A stretch of DNA of 64,000 bases from UBA1422 sp041752735 (lineage in GTDB: Bacteria; Bacillota; Clostridia; Peptostreptococcales; Anaerovoracaceae): contig JBGSVW010000022.1 in the NCBI GenBank assembly GCA_041752735.1, positions 14,847 through 78,846 on the forward strand, read 5' to 3'. A model generated the notes under the pieces. It was given only the letters and a program-made list of their open reading frames with translations. It had not been told where the DNA came from and searched no databases. The position numbers were made by a program, and so were the translations under genes. Below are positions 1-8,533 of this stretch, piece by piece (the stretch's first letter is position 1; the number at the start of each line of letters is the position of its first letter).

Positions 1-2
1 GT

Positions 3-209
3 TTGGATGTGAAATTAGAAGAAGAAACCGAAAGGTGTGAAAAAGTCATCATAACCCTTTACAAGTATTTCATCGCAAATCCGGACTACTTACCAAAGGA
101 CACGCAAGAGATGATTACCGATTATGGTATTGCCGAGGTTTCAAAAGACTATGTGGCAAGCATGACAGACCGATATGCCATCACCAATTATGAAAAAATA
201 ATTAAATAA
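3..209 (+). CDS. dgt: dGTPase-like protein, C-terminal fragment
   Basis: The reading frame is open to the left edge, so only the last 68 or so residues are present and the true start lies outside. The tail contains a segment reading DYVASMTDRYAI, which matches the conserved C-terminal end of the deoxyguanosinetriphosphate triphosphohydrolase (HD-domain) family. Those enzymes hydrolyse dGTP to deoxyguanosine and triphosphate. The catalytic HD motifs would be upstream of the window. Its position directly before dnaG is the usual clostridial arrangement and supports the call. The family assignment rests on this short tail and the synteny only. Confidence 0.7.
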   Translation: MDVKLEEETERCEKVIITLYKYFIANPDYLPKDTQEMITDYGIAEVSKDYVASMTDRYAITNYEKIIK

Positions 210-280
210 TTAAAAATAAAAAAAGTAATCCGGCATCCGGCGTCGTAAATGTACCTTGTAGAAATTAACAGGGGGCTAGG

Positions 281-2023
281 GTGAGCGGAACTATTAGAGA
301 CAACACAATAGATGAAATAAAGAGCAGGTGTAACATTGTTGACGTTGTTGGCAGAGTCGTTCCTCTTAAGAGAACCGGCACCAACTACAAAGGACTTTGT
401 CCGTTTCACAATGAAAAGACACCTTCTTTTGTTGTTTCAGAAGCAAAACAGATTTTCACTTGCTTTGGTTGCGGCGCAAGTGGTGATACCATTGAATTCA
501 TGCAGAAGTATTACAACCTGGAATTTTCTGAAGCTGTAGAGAAATTGGCTAATGAGTGTGGCATAGTCATTGAAACAGATTTCAAAAAATCTGAAAAAAA
601 AGATATCCAATATCAAATCAACCGTGAGGCTGCTACCTTCTTCTATAAGGCATTTCGGGAGAAGGCGAATCCGGCAGCTACATATATGCAAAAACGTGGC
701 ATCACAGCTGAGGTACTTAATTTATTTGGTGTCGGTTATGCCGATGGAGAGTGGGACAGTCTGTACCAGCATCTCAAATCCAAAGGGTATGATGATGAAA
801 AGCTGATTGATTTGGGATTAATATCCGAATCCAAGGGTAAACACTACGACAAGTTCAGAAATCGGGTTATTTTCCCTATTATCAGCACCGGAGGAAAAGT
901 CATTGGATTTGGTGGAAGATCTTTGGGTGATGATATGCCCAAATACCTGAACTCGTCCGAGTCCTCCATCTTTCTCAAAAAGAATAATCTCTATGCGCTG
1001 AATCTAACCAAACAGGAAATCGGTAAAACAGGTTATGGAATTATTGTGGAAGGATACATGGATGTCATTTCGCTATATCAGTATGGCGTACGCAATGTAG
1101 CCGCTTCACTGGGAACTGCCTTGACTGAAAACCAGGCCAGATTGCTTAAACGATATACCGGTCAGGTTGTTTTATCCTATGATGCAGATGAGGCCGGAAA
1201 AAATGCTGCATTGAGAGGCATGGAAATTCTCCACAAAGAAAATTTCCGCATTAAGGTTCTGTCCATACTAGATGGAAAAGATCCGGATGATTACATAAAG
1301 CGTCACGGCAAAAGTGGATTCTTACAAATTGTCAAATCCGCCTTGCCTTATGCAGATTATAAATTGGAACTGGCAAGAGCAGGGCTTAATATGTCCAGCA
1401 CAGAAGACCGATTACATTTCCTACAGGAAGCAGTTTTGGTTCTTCGTAGCCTAAGCCCCATGGAGGCAGATATTTATATCCGAAAACTGGCCACAGAATC
1501 AGGCATTTCTGAAGGAGCAATCCGAGCAGAACTGGGCAGAGGGTCACACGAGAAAATTCCACTTCAGGGTGGCCGCGAAGCAGAAAAAATCATGGAGCAC
1601 GCCATCAGCAAACTGGAGCAGAACGCCATCATGCTGGTGCTGACTGAAAGTGGATACCTGGAAAAGCTAAAACCTTATGAAGACTTGTTCAGCAGCCGTC
1701 AAGGCAGGAACATTTATAACGTTCTCAAGAAGATGGTAGGTGATGACAAACCGCTTCATCCTGAAAGGGTTCGAGAGCAATTGGAACCAGAGGAACAAGG
1801 GGTTCTTCAGAACATAGTAGACAATATCAAATTGGCCGGCAAAGAAGAAATTATTTATGATGAATGTATGAAGGCCTATGCAGACGAATGTTTGATTAAA
1901 AAACAACATGACATCATTCTTCGGATTTCCCTAGCGGATGAGCAGGAAAACCCGGATGAAATCAGGAATCTGACACAAGAGTTAATGGAATTACAAAAGA
2001 AGCTGGGGGGAACGAAAAAGTGA
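281..2023 (+). CDS. dnaG: DNA primase
   Basis: Synthesises the RNA primers used by the replisome on the lagging strand. The 580-residue length is normal for bacterial DnaG. The N-terminal CHC2 zinc finger is visible (C40, H43, C61, C64), followed by the primase core and a Toprim domain with EGYMDVI near residue 257 and YDADEAG near 306, the metal-binding acidic motifs. The C-terminal part would be the DnaB-binding domain. The start is a GTG with a purine-rich GGGGGCTAGG just upstream; no better ATG exists in this frame. The stop overlaps the start of the sigma factor gene, so the two are translationally linked, the Gram-positive version of the macromolecular synthesis operon. Confidence 0.97.
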   Translation: MSGTIRDNTIDEIKSRCNIVDVVGRVVPLKRTGTNYKGLCPFHNEKTPSFVVSEAKQIFTCFGCGASGDTIEFMQKYYNLEFSEAVEKLANECGIVIETDFKKSEKKDIQYQINREAATFFYKAFREKANPAATYMQKRGITAEVLNLFGVGYADGEWDSLYQHLKSKGYDDEKLIDLGLISESKGKHYDKFRNRVIFPIISTGGKVIGFGGRSLGDDMPKYLNSSESSIFLKKNNLYALNLTKQEIGKTGYGIIVEGYMDVISLYQYGVRNVAASLGTALTENQARLLKRYTGQVVLSYDADEAGKNAALRGMEILHKENFRIKVLSILDGKDPDDYIKRHGKSGFLQIVKSALPYADYKLELARAGLNMSSTEDRLHFLQEAVLVLRSLSPMEADIYIRKLATESGISEGAIRAELGRGSHEKIPLQGGREAEKIMEHAISKLEQNAIMLVLTESGYLEKLKPYEDLFSSRQGRNIYNVLKKMVGDDKPLHPERVREQLEPEEQGVLQNIVDNIKLAGKEEIIYDECMKAYADECLIKKQHDIILRISLADEQENPDEIRNLTQELMELQKKLGGTKK

Positions 2024-3174
2024 TGTACAGCGATGACAGCCAAAATAAAAAAAATGAATTCGTCCACGAATTAATTGAGAAGGCCACGTCCAAAAAACTT
2101 TCTTATGCAGAAATCGGAAAATACTTAGAAAATTCAGAGTTGGATAAGGATGAAATGGAAGAAATTTACGAAGATTTAATGGGCAGAGGCATAGAAATTG
2201 TCTCGGAAGAAACCCCTGACGACTTTGTTCTCAAAGACATCGAGGCGGAATTTGATGCGGAAGATATCATACCCGAAGTAGAATTGGAAGTAAGTGAACT
2301 AGGCGAGCGAGAAGTGAGCCTGGAAGCTATTGTCCCCAAATCTGTTGCGGTGGATGATCCTGTTCGTATGTATCTTAAGGAAATCGGTAAGGTTCCTTTG
2401 TTGACTGCTGAAGAAGAAATCGATTTGGCAAAGCGTATGGAAGCAGGCGAAGAGGGCGTGAAACAAATTCTTTGCGAAGCCAACTTGCGTCTAGTGGTAA
2501 GTATAGCCAAACGGTATGTTGGTCGTGGCATGTTATTTCTGGACTTGATTCAGGAAGGCAACATGGGACTGATCAAAGCCGTCGACAAATTCGATTGGAG
2601 AAAAGGATACAAATTCAGCACATATGCCACCTGGTGGATTCGTCAAGCCATTACCCGGTCCATTGCGGATCAGGCGAGAACTATAAGAATTCCGGTTCAT
2701 ATGGTTGAAACCATCAACAAGTTGATGCGTGTGTCCAGACAATTGTTACAGGAATATGGGCGTGAACCGACCCCAGAAGAAATAGCCAAGGAAATGGATA
2801 TTACGGAAGAAAAGGTTCGTGAAATACTTAAAATCGCACAAGAACCGGTTTCTTTGGAGACGCCAATTGGTGAAGAAGAAGATAGCCATCTGGGAGATTT
2901 TATTCCGGATGAAGATGTACCGGCACCAGCGGAAGCCGCAGCGTTTTCCATGCTCAAAGAGCAACTGGTGGAAGTGCTGGATACACTGACAGATCGAGAG
3001 CAAAAGGTTTTGAAACTTAGATTTGGTCTGGAAGACGGACGTGCACGCACACTGGAGGAAGTCGGCAAAAAGTTCGATGTCACCCGGGAACGTATCCGTC
3101 AGATTGAAGCCAAAGCACTTCGTAAGCTGAGACATCCCAGTAGAAGCAAAAAATTAAAGGATTATCTGGAGTAA
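2023..3174 (+). CDS. rpoD: RNA polymerase primary sigma factor (SigA/RpoD)
   Basis: The housekeeping sigma-70 factor, directing RNA polymerase to TTGACA/TATAAT promoters such as those seen across this window. It has 383 residues, typical for Firmicutes SigA. Region 1.2 starts with DDPVRMYLKEIG near residue 111. Region 2 has FSTYATWWIRQAI (the -10 binding helix and melting residues), region 3 follows, and region 4.2 carries the -35-binding helix-turn-helix (VTRERIRQIEAKALRKLR) close to the C-terminus. A GTG three bases earlier (2020) could also start translation; the ATG chosen here forms TGATG with the dnaG stop. A GGGGGG run lies about 12 bases upstream. Confidence 0.97.
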   Translation: MYSDDSQNKKNEFVHELIEKATSKKLSYAEIGKYLENSELDKDEMEEIYEDLMGRGIEIVSEETPDDFVLKDIEAEFDAEDIIPEVELEVSELGEREVSLEAIVPKSVAVDDPVRMYLKEIGKVPLLTAEEEIDLAKRMEAGEEGVKQILCEANLRLVVSIAKRYVGRGMLFLDLIQEGNMGLIKAVDKFDWRKGYKFSTYATWWIRQAITRSIADQARTIRIPVHMVETINKLMRVSRQLLQEYGREPTPEEIAKEMDITEEKVREILKIAQEPVSLETPIGEEEDSHLGDFIPDEDVPAPAEAAAFSMLKEQLVEVLDTLTDREQKVLKLRFGLEDGRARTLEEVGKKFDVTRERIRQIEAKALRKLRHPSRSKKLKDYLE

Positions 3175-3177
3175 AAG

Positions 3178-3912
3178 ATGGCGATGTTGACCGGAAGATT
3201 GGAAGCACTTTCACAGCAAATCAAACCGGGAGAAACCATGGCCGATATCGGAACTGACCATGGTTTTTTGCCGATTACATTGTTTACAAGGGGCACTTGC
3301 CCAAAGGTAATTATGACTGATGTCAGTGATAAAGCTTTGGCTCATGCCCGAAGCAATGGAGAAGACGTTGTAGGTCTTTCTGACGAGAATTATCGAACAG
3401 GTGATGGTCTTTCCACAATAAAGCCGGGAGAAGTGAATGTGGTGGTGCTGGCGGGCATGGGAGGTATTCTAATGACTTCCATTATGGCTGCTGATTTATC
3501 AAAAGCCAAAACCATCTCAAAGTATGTCTTTCAGCCACGAAACCATCCGGAAATACTGCGTCGCTGGATTTTTCAAAATGGATTTTCTATTCAGAATGAA
3601 TGTCTTGTACGTGAAAAGCGGAATTTGTGTGAGATAATCGTTGCTACGACGAACCACACTGACCAATCGCTATTCAACGGGTACAATATTACATGGACGG
3701 AAGAAGATATCCGATGGGAAATCCCACCATGGTTTGCAACCCTGTTGGATCCATTGGCAAAAGAATATTTGCACAAAAAACTAGAACATGAGTTGCGTGT
3801 TCAACGTGAACTTCAAAAAAGCCAGATCACGAATACGAAACGACAACAAATAGTAGAGCTACGAATTGATTATCTTAGAAAGCTGTGTGAAAAGAGGGAC
3901 TCAAATGATTGA
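3178..3912 (+). CDS. trmK: tRNA (adenine22-N1)-methyltransferase TrmK
   Basis: SAM-dependent enzyme that methylates N1 of A22 in tRNA. The 244-residue length and the order sigA-trmK-Nif3 match the B. subtilis yqfN neighbourhood. The SAM-binding motif DIGTDHG lies at residues 23-29 and a second conserved motif, AGMGG, near residue 94, replaces the usual NPPY-type loop. The C-terminal third is rich in charged residues and probably forms the coiled-coil domain known in this family. The start codon follows the sigA stop by three bases, with GGAG inside the sigA stop region as ribosome site. Confidence 0.93.
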   Translation: MAMLTGRLEALSQQIKPGETMADIGTDHGFLPITLFTRGTCPKVIMTDVSDKALAHARSNGEDVVGLSDENYRTGDGLSTIKPGEVNVVVLAGMGGILMTSIMAADLSKAKTISKYVFQPRNHPEILRRWIFQNGFSIQNECLVREKRNLCEIIVATTNHTDQSLFNGYNITWTEEDIRWEIPPWFATLLDPLAKEYLHKKLEHELRVQRELQKSQITNTKRQQIVELRIDYLRKLCEKRDSND

Positions 3913-4699
3913 TTATGAAACCTTCATTGAATGGGTGGAACGAATCGCATCCCCTAAACTAGCTGAAGAGTGGGACCATAGCGGAATACAAATCCACTGC
4001 GGGGAAGGAAAGATTGATAGAGCGCTACTTTGCCTGGACGTGACAGAGCCTACAATTCACGAGGCAAAAGAACTGGGAGTGGATATTATAATCAGTCATC
4101 ACCCCTTTATTTTTGATGGGATATACTCATTGGACAACTTAGACCCAAGGGGTAAAAAAATACAAGAGTTACTAAGTGCTAACATTTCATTGTATTCGGC
4201 ACATATGACTTATGACAAAAGCAACGTTGGCAACACCGTTCAGATGGCACATCGGTTGGGCCTTTCCGGATTTCCACTGACTGGTAAAGCTTCCGGAGAG
4301 GATCAGGATTTCAGCGTTCTTGTGGCAACACTGAAAGAACCATTGAAACTTGAACAATTGGTTGCTACTGTTGGGGATGGACTGGAACTGAACTCCAACG
4401 AAGTACGTGTTGTTGTAGGGAACCAACTGCCTATCCAAAAAGTTGGCCTTTGCGCAGGGAGTGGGGGAGATTATCTACCTCAAATCATTGAAGAAAAGTG
4501 TCAGGTATTTATCACCGGGGATGTGAAATACCATTTGGCAATGGATGCAAAAGAGTCTGGGATTTCATTGATTGACCCGGGTCACTTTGGTACTGAGAAG
4601 TTTTTTGCATCTGATTTGGCAAAACAGCTTTCAGCACTTGCCGGTACGAAAGTTGAGATATTAGTTTCAAAGTATGATCAAAATCCGTTTACTGCTTGA
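3905..4699 (+). CDS. Nif3-like dinuclear metal centre protein (YqfO family)
   Basis: Member of the NIF3/YqfO family, often labelled GTP cyclohydrolase I type 2 homolog; its physiological role is not settled. At 264 residues it is the short form without the inserted PII-like domain of some homologs. The metal-site motifs are visible: ISHHPF at about 63-68, SAHMTYD near 99, and GHFGTEK near the C-terminus. The start at 3905 was chosen because it has GAGGG at a proper distance and overlaps the trmK stop by eight bases; an in-frame ATG at 3866 has no ribosome site and would overlap trmK heavily. The trmK-Nif3 pair is conserved in Bacillota. Confidence 0.93.
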   Translation: MIDYETFIEWVERIASPKLAEEWDHSGIQIHCGEGKIDRALLCLDVTEPTIHEAKELGVDIIISHHPFIFDGIYSLDNLDPRGKKIQELLSANISLYSAHMTYDKSNVGNTVQMAHRLGLSGFPLTGKASGEDQDFSVLVATLKEPLKLEQLVATVGDGLELNSNEVRVVVGNQLPIQKVGLCAGSGGDYLPQIIEEKCQVFITGDVKYHLAMDAKESGISLIDPGHFGTEKFFASDLAKQLSALAGTKVEILVSKYDQNPFTA

Positions 4700-4720
4700 T
4701 ATTTATAGGGGAGGTAACGA

Positions 4721-5770
4721 GTGGAACCAAATGTCATCAACCAATCTAATACGGGGAAGGTCCGTGATTTTTTCTGGGATAATTTTCGGGGAATTCTGAT
4801 TTGGACCATACCGATTTCGCATTTTACCATGTCTGGGGGAGCCTATGTCAGGGACTCCTTGAGTGGGGTCATTTATATTACAATTAATGTATTCGTCATG
4901 CAAGCCTTTGTATTCTTGTCCGGCTATTTCAGCAAACGTCCTGAGCGAGCCAGAGAAACAGCATTCAAAACATTTCTTTTTCCTTATCTTTTACTGGTCC
5001 CCATGTTTTATGGTGTACGCTATTACTTCCTTGGGGGTGCTCATTTAAGTTGGATTGAAGTCCCATTTGCCTTATGGTATTTGGTTGCGCTATTCTTCTA
5101 TCGTTTTTTCCTGGTGGACATGATCCGATTTAAATACATTTTGCCATTGAGTATTGTACTTTACTTTGCCGCAGGTCAGATTCCGTGGCTTGACAGCACT
5201 TTAGCCGGTGGACGGGTTGTTTCTTATCTGCCGTTCTTCTTATTGGGATACTATTGTAAGAAGGAACATATTGAAAAAATTCAATCAATAAAACTTCTAC
5301 CGACTGTTTTGCTTGGCATTTTTGTTGTCACCGCCAGCGTTGTCCTTGCATACGTAGTGCCAATACCCTCGGATTTTTATCTATTAAAAAGAGATGCCGG
5401 ATTTATAGGGATTGAATGGTGGGCTGACCTATTAATGAGATTGGTTGATTTGGTGCTGCCCTGTCTATGGATTATTTTTATGCTGAACATAGTACCTAAA
5501 GGCAAAAGTTATCTGACATATGTGGGTATTACCACTATGCCTATTTATATTTTACATCTGGTGGTGAGATATTGGGTCCGGGATACCGGATTCCCTGATG
5601 GGAACATGTTCGTTTATTATGGTTGCATTATTGGCCTGGCGTCATTGTGCGTAGTGGTGTTTTCTTCCAAGCCGGTGGCCAAGGTTTATGATGGTTTCTT
5701 TGAACTGACATATAGCAAAGGGTATCTGAGCCTAAAGAATTTAGGAAAGCGTCTCTTGGGAAAGGGTTGA
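4721..5770 (+). CDS. Membrane acyltransferase (fucose 4-O-acetylase-like, acyltransferase 3 type)
   Basis: Integral membrane protein of 349 residues with about ten hydrophobic segments. The N-terminal pattern (WDNFRGILIWTIPISH, then FVMQAFVFLSGYFSK) is that of the acyltransferase-3/fucose 4-O-acetylase-like superfamily, which transfers acyl groups to sugars of cell-surface polymers. The substrate cannot be told from sequence. Translation starts at a GTG preceded by a strong GGGGAGGT. It follows the Nif3 gene by 21 bases and may be co-transcribed with it. The stop codon overlaps the -35 element of the RNase P RNA promoter. Confidence 0.8.
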   Translation: MEPNVINQSNTGKVRDFFWDNFRGILIWTIPISHFTMSGGAYVRDSLSGVIYITINVFVMQAFVFLSGYFSKRPERARETAFKTFLFPYLLLVPMFYGVRYYFLGGAHLSWIEVPFALWYLVALFFYRFFLVDMIRFKYILPLSIVLYFAAGQIPWLDSTLAGGRVVSYLPFFLLGYYCKKEHIEKIQSIKLLPTVLLGIFVVTASVVLAYVVPIPSDFYLLKRDAGFIGIEWWADLLMRLVDLVLPCLWIIFMLNIVPKGKSYLTYVGITTMPIYILHLVVRYWVRDTGFPDGNMFVYYGCIIGLASLCVVVFSSKPVAKVYDGFFELTYSKGYLSLKNLGKRLLGKG

Positions 5771-5795
5771 TTAATCCCCCATAAGATGTTATATT
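5767..5795 (+). promoter_or_regulatory. Promoter of rnpB
   Basis: TTGATT (5767-5772) and TATATT (5790-5795) are separated by 17 bases, placing transcription start at about 5801, exactly where the P1 stem of the RNase P RNA begins. The -35 element overlaps the stop codon of the preceding acyltransferase gene. Confidence 0.65.
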
Positions 5796-5800
5796 TACAA

Positions 5801-6149
5801 TGTTTTGGGTAAGCCAGACAGTCGCGTGCGCAAGCACGAGGAAAGTCCGGGCTCCATAGGGCAAGGGTGCCGGATAACGTCCGGCGTAGGTAACTATAGG
5901 GAAAGTGCAACAGAAACATTCCGCCGAAACGGGTAATGCCGTGGTAAGGTTGAAATGGTGAGGTAAGAGCTCACCGGTGGCATGGAGACATGTCAGCCGT
6001 GTAAACCCCACCTGGAGCAAGACCAAAGAGGGGCTAAGGGTGGTACCCGCCACTCCCCGGAAGGTAGGTCGCTTGAGCGCATCAGCAATGATGGGCCTAG
6101 ATAGATGATTGTCGAATACAGAACCCGGCTTATAGACTTACCCAAAACA
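5801..6149 (+). ncRNA. rnpB: RNase P RNA, bacterial class A
   Basis: Catalytic RNA that removes 5' leaders from tRNA precursors. The closing helix P1 is explicit: TGTTTTGGGTAAG at the 5' end is the reverse complement of CTTACCCAAAACA at the 3' end. Conserved cores are present: GAGGAAAGTCCGGGCTCC near 5839, GAAAGTGCAACAGAAA near 5900, and AGATAGATGATTG near 6100. The 349-base length fits a type A molecule. Open frames over this stretch on the minus strand are by-products of RNA structure. Confidence 0.96.
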
Positions 6150-6219
6150 TATTATTCAATAAAATGCAAAGCGTAGAATGGTCAAACTTCCAATATAGCC
6201 CAAAAAACGGGGGTGTAAT

Positions 6220-6600
6220 ATGGATAAACAAGATTTGATTTCCGCCTTCTGGCGCGATGTGACAGAACAAAACGGACCTAGTTTAAGAACATACTTTTCA
6301 AAAGATGCCGTGGTAAAGTGGCATAATACAAATGAACTTTTCACTCTGGAAGAGTATCTTATCGCAAACTGCGAATATCCAGGGAACTGGATGGGAGAAA
6401 TTCAGCGGATTGAAGAACTAAATGACTTAATCATCACGGTAGTGCGGGTGCATGACCTTGACGATGGAATCTCTGTTCACGCAACATCTTTCATTAGATT
6501 CCATGAGGGGAAAATCATCGAGATGGATGAATATTGGAGTGATGATGGCCCGGTTCCACATTGGAGATTGGACAAAAAAATTGGAACAACAATCAGATAA
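6220..6600 (+). CDS. SnoaL/NTF2-like small protein
   Basis: A 126-residue soluble protein. The pattern (ISAFWRDVTEQNGPSLRTYFSKDAVVKWHNTNE at the N-terminus, later RFHEGKIIEMDEYWSDDG) is typical of the SnoaL-like / NTF2 fold, a cone-shaped domain used by small isomerases, cyclases and binding proteins. The closing motif 'GKIxxxxEYW.DDG' is the part most conserved in the polyketide-cyclase-like group. No substrate can be inferred. CGGGGGTG precedes the ATG. It is monocistronic, with a strong terminator after its stop. Confidence 0.75.
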   Translation: MDKQDLISAFWRDVTEQNGPSLRTYFSKDAVVKWHNTNELFTLEEYLIANCEYPGNWMGEIQRIEELNDLIITVVRVHDLDDGISVHATSFIRFHEGKIIEMDEYWSDDGPVPHWRLDKKIGTTIR

Positions 6601-6606
6601 ACAACG

Positions 6607-6640
6607 AATCGGTTGAATGATCACATTCAACCGATTTTCT
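6607..6640 (+). terminator. Intrinsic terminator after the SnoaL-like gene
   Basis: A perfect 13-bp stem (AATCGGTTGAATG / CATTCAACCGATT) with a four-base loop, ending in TTTTCTT. Confidence 0.85.
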
Positions 6641-6714
6641 TATCCGGCATATCCTGAGGCATATGAGTTTTCACATCTTATGGAATTTATAGCGGAATTA
6701 TGTATAATAGAAAT

Positions 6715-6843
6715 ATGAATAAAAATAAAGATAAAATGCAAAGAAGTATTGATAATTTGACTGAGTGGCAGGAGAACCAATATAATCCGGGTCATTGGAT
6801 TGGCCCTGCTGATATTTATAGGTGGATTCTTAAAAGTTTTTAA
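6715..6843 (+). CDS. Possible 42-residue small protein, unrecognised
   Basis: An ATG at 6715 opens a 42-residue frame rich in aromatic residues in its second half (YNPGHWIGPADIYRWILKSF at the end). I do not recognise the family. A perfect TATAAT lies at 6703-6708, only six bases before the ATG, with no Shine-Dalgarno site, so a transcript from it would be leaderless; the -35 region is poor. The sequence composition looks protein-like and the stop is followed by a good ribosome site for the next gene. It may be a real small gene or a chance frame in the leader of the lipoprotein gene. Confidence 0.35.
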   Translation: MNKNKDKMQRSIDNLTEWQENQYNPGHWIGPADIYRWILKSF

Positions 6844-6864
6844 AACAAGTGAAGGAGGAAAGAA

Positions 6865-7710
6865 ATGAGAAAAAAATTATTCGGAATGCTAATTGCAATG
6901 CTGGTTGTGTCCATGGTTCTGGTCACAGGGTGTGGGACAACAGGCGATGGGGATGCTTCCATTGAAAAACCACCATTTATGACTGGTGAAGACATGGATG
7001 CGGATGGCGGTGCCGATTTGTATGGTGCAGCCGGGGACAATGCGGAATCACGATATTTCGTGATCAATGATTATTACAATATGACGGATGATGAGAACCT
7101 GACAATTATCGAAAAATACGAGCCGGTTCTGCAGACTACGGAGTGGACTTGCGGTGTGAGCATGGCCAGTTGCGTATTGTACAATTTTGGATTCACTCAA
7201 TACTCAGAACAACTTTGTTCTGTGGATGCAGACGCTAACGATGAAACGGGCACCAGCTTGGAAGGCCTCATTGCAATGTTTCAAGACATTCCTGAGGTGA
7301 AAATCGTTGAGTCGGCACCATATGGTGAAGGCGCAGCGGATAAACCGTCTACCTTCAGCGCCATGTCGCTATACGCATCAGAAAATAGTGACGACACCGA
7401 AGCATGGGTAGATAAAGCTACAGACAGCTATTTTGTAAAATGGTTGACCGGTTATCTGCAACGAGATGTTCCAATCATGGTTGATTGGTCTGACTGGGGC
7501 GGCCACTGGCAGGCAATTATTGGGTATGACACCAATGGTACTGATGGAATTGGTGATGATGTGTTGATATTTGCGGACCCATACGATACAACGGATCACT
7601 GGGAAGACGGATATTACGCTTATCCGCTGGAACGTTTCTTCTATCAATGGAAAGAAGGATTCGAACCTTATCAAGAGCAAGTATTTGTCGTGGTTGAACC
7701 GGCAGAGTAA
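6865..7710 (+). CDS. Lipoprotein with C39-like (papain-fold) peptidase domain
   Basis: A 281-residue exported lipoprotein: a hydrophobic signal segment ends in the lipobox VTGC with C23 as the lipidated residue. The mature part resembles the peptidase C39-like family (papain fold). The nucleophile candidate is C96 in TTEWTCGVSMASC, the His candidate is H214 in GGHWQAIIGYD, and an Asp follows in FADPYD. The Glu/Trp-Thr-Cys-Gly context is typical of the C39-like group, which includes ungated extracellular cysteine peptidases. There is no transporter or bacteriocin gene beside it, so it is not a bacteriocin leader peptidase by context. A strong GAAGGAGG precedes the ATG and a terminator follows. 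Confidence 0.75.
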   Translation: MRKKLFGMLIAMLVVSMVLVTGCGTTGDGDASIEKPPFMTGEDMDADGGADLYGAAGDNAESRYFVINDYYNMTDDENLTIIEKYEPVLQTTEWTCGVSMASCVLYNFGFTQYSEQLCSVDADANDETGTSLEGLIAMFQDIPEVKIVESAPYGEGAADKPSTFSAMSLYASENSDDTEAWVDKATDSYFVKWLTGYLQRDVPIMVDWSDWGGHWQAIIGYDTNGTDGIGDDVLIFADPYDTTDHWEDGYYAYPLERFFYQWKEGFEPYQEQVFVVVEPAE

Positions 7711-7733
7711 TTTAATTATGATAACCTGAAACA

Positions 7734-7762
7734 AAAAAGCGTTAATTCATTTAACGCTTTTT
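7734..7762 (+). terminator. Bidirectional intrinsic terminator between convergent genes
   Basis: AAAAAGCGTTAA pairs with TTAACGCTTTTT around a five-base loop. The A-run on one side and the T-run on the other let it serve both the lipoprotein gene (plus) and the CmpB-like gene (minus). Confidence 0.8.
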
Positions 7763-7776
7763 ACTTTTTAATAAGA

Positions 7777-8439
7777 TTAGTTTTTGTATTTCAACCGGGC
7801 AAATCGTTTTTCCAGAAAGGTGTCAGAGTAGTGTTGATCCAGTTGGATTTGAATGTTATTCGTAGCCGGAATTTCTTGTTGCCTCTGCTGGTAGCGGTGT
7901 ACAGCGGCAGCAGAAACAACCGCATTGAAGACCATAAAGACCAAGACAACTGAAGTGAGAATTGCAAATGGCTTTTTTGGAAACCGTGCTAGTATCCTGC
8001 AAAACCATGGATAGATATATTTAATCATCAGCAAGCCGAATAGCGCCCAGGGGATTGCATAAATTAAGTTCGCTCTTCCCAACAAAGCAAATTTTGAATC
8101 GCCATAATCCCATGAGGTATATCCAAAAATCCATTCCTGCAGAAGGCTACTGGTAAATTCAAAACAGACTGAGATGATGTAAGCAATAATAAATACAATA
8201 ACAGAGGATTTGTCCCTGAATCTATAAAGCAACAAAACCGCCAATACTGTGGCTAATCCATATACCTGGCTAAATGGACCATAAATCATCCCGGTACGAT
8301 ATGCAAAATGGCCATAACGGAAAATCCAATAGATTCCTTCACTGAACGTACCAACAATACTAAACACAAGAAAAACCCAGAATATTTTGGTAAAAGTAAG
8401 GCATTCGTTATTTCTTAAATCGCAAATTTGTTGTTTCAT
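7777..8439 (-). CDS. CmpB-like membrane protein (putative ABC transporter permease family)
   Basis: A 220-residue membrane protein with five or so hydrophobic helices. The segments GTFSEGIYWIFRYGHF, RTGMIYGPFSQVYG and SLLQEWIFGYTSWDYGD are the conserved features of the clostridial CmpB-like family commonly annotated as putative ABC transporter permease; no ATPase partner is nearby and the transport role is unproven. Start choice: the ATG ending at 8439 has GGAG at a seven-base spacing; upstream in-frame ATGs ending at 8451, 8469 and 8481 have poorly placed or no ribosome sites. It is transcribed divergently from the dehydratase activase gene. Confidence 0.7.
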   Translation of the reverse strand: MKQQICDLRNNECLTFTKIFWVFLVFSIVGTFSEGIYWIFRYGHFAYRTGMIYGPFSQVYGLATVLAVLLLYRFRDKSSVIVFIIAYIISVCFEFTSSLLQEWIFGYTSWDYGDSKFALLGRANLIYAIPWALFGLLMIKYIYPWFCRILARFPKKPFAILTSVVLVFMVFNAVVSAAAVHRYQQRQQEIPATNNIQIQLDQHYSDTFLEKRFARLKYKN

Positions 8440-8533
8440 TTGGATCTCCATACCACCTATTTTAGACATTATATCATACAATATTCATTGAATGTATGGT
8501 ATAATAATCGAGTGCAAAAAATTGGAGTAAAAC

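Noticed and set aside
5628..6053. Long minus-strand open frames over the RNase P RNA
   Set aside because: They overlap a well-supported structured RNA and the end of the acyltransferase gene, have no ribosome site and match no protein family pattern.
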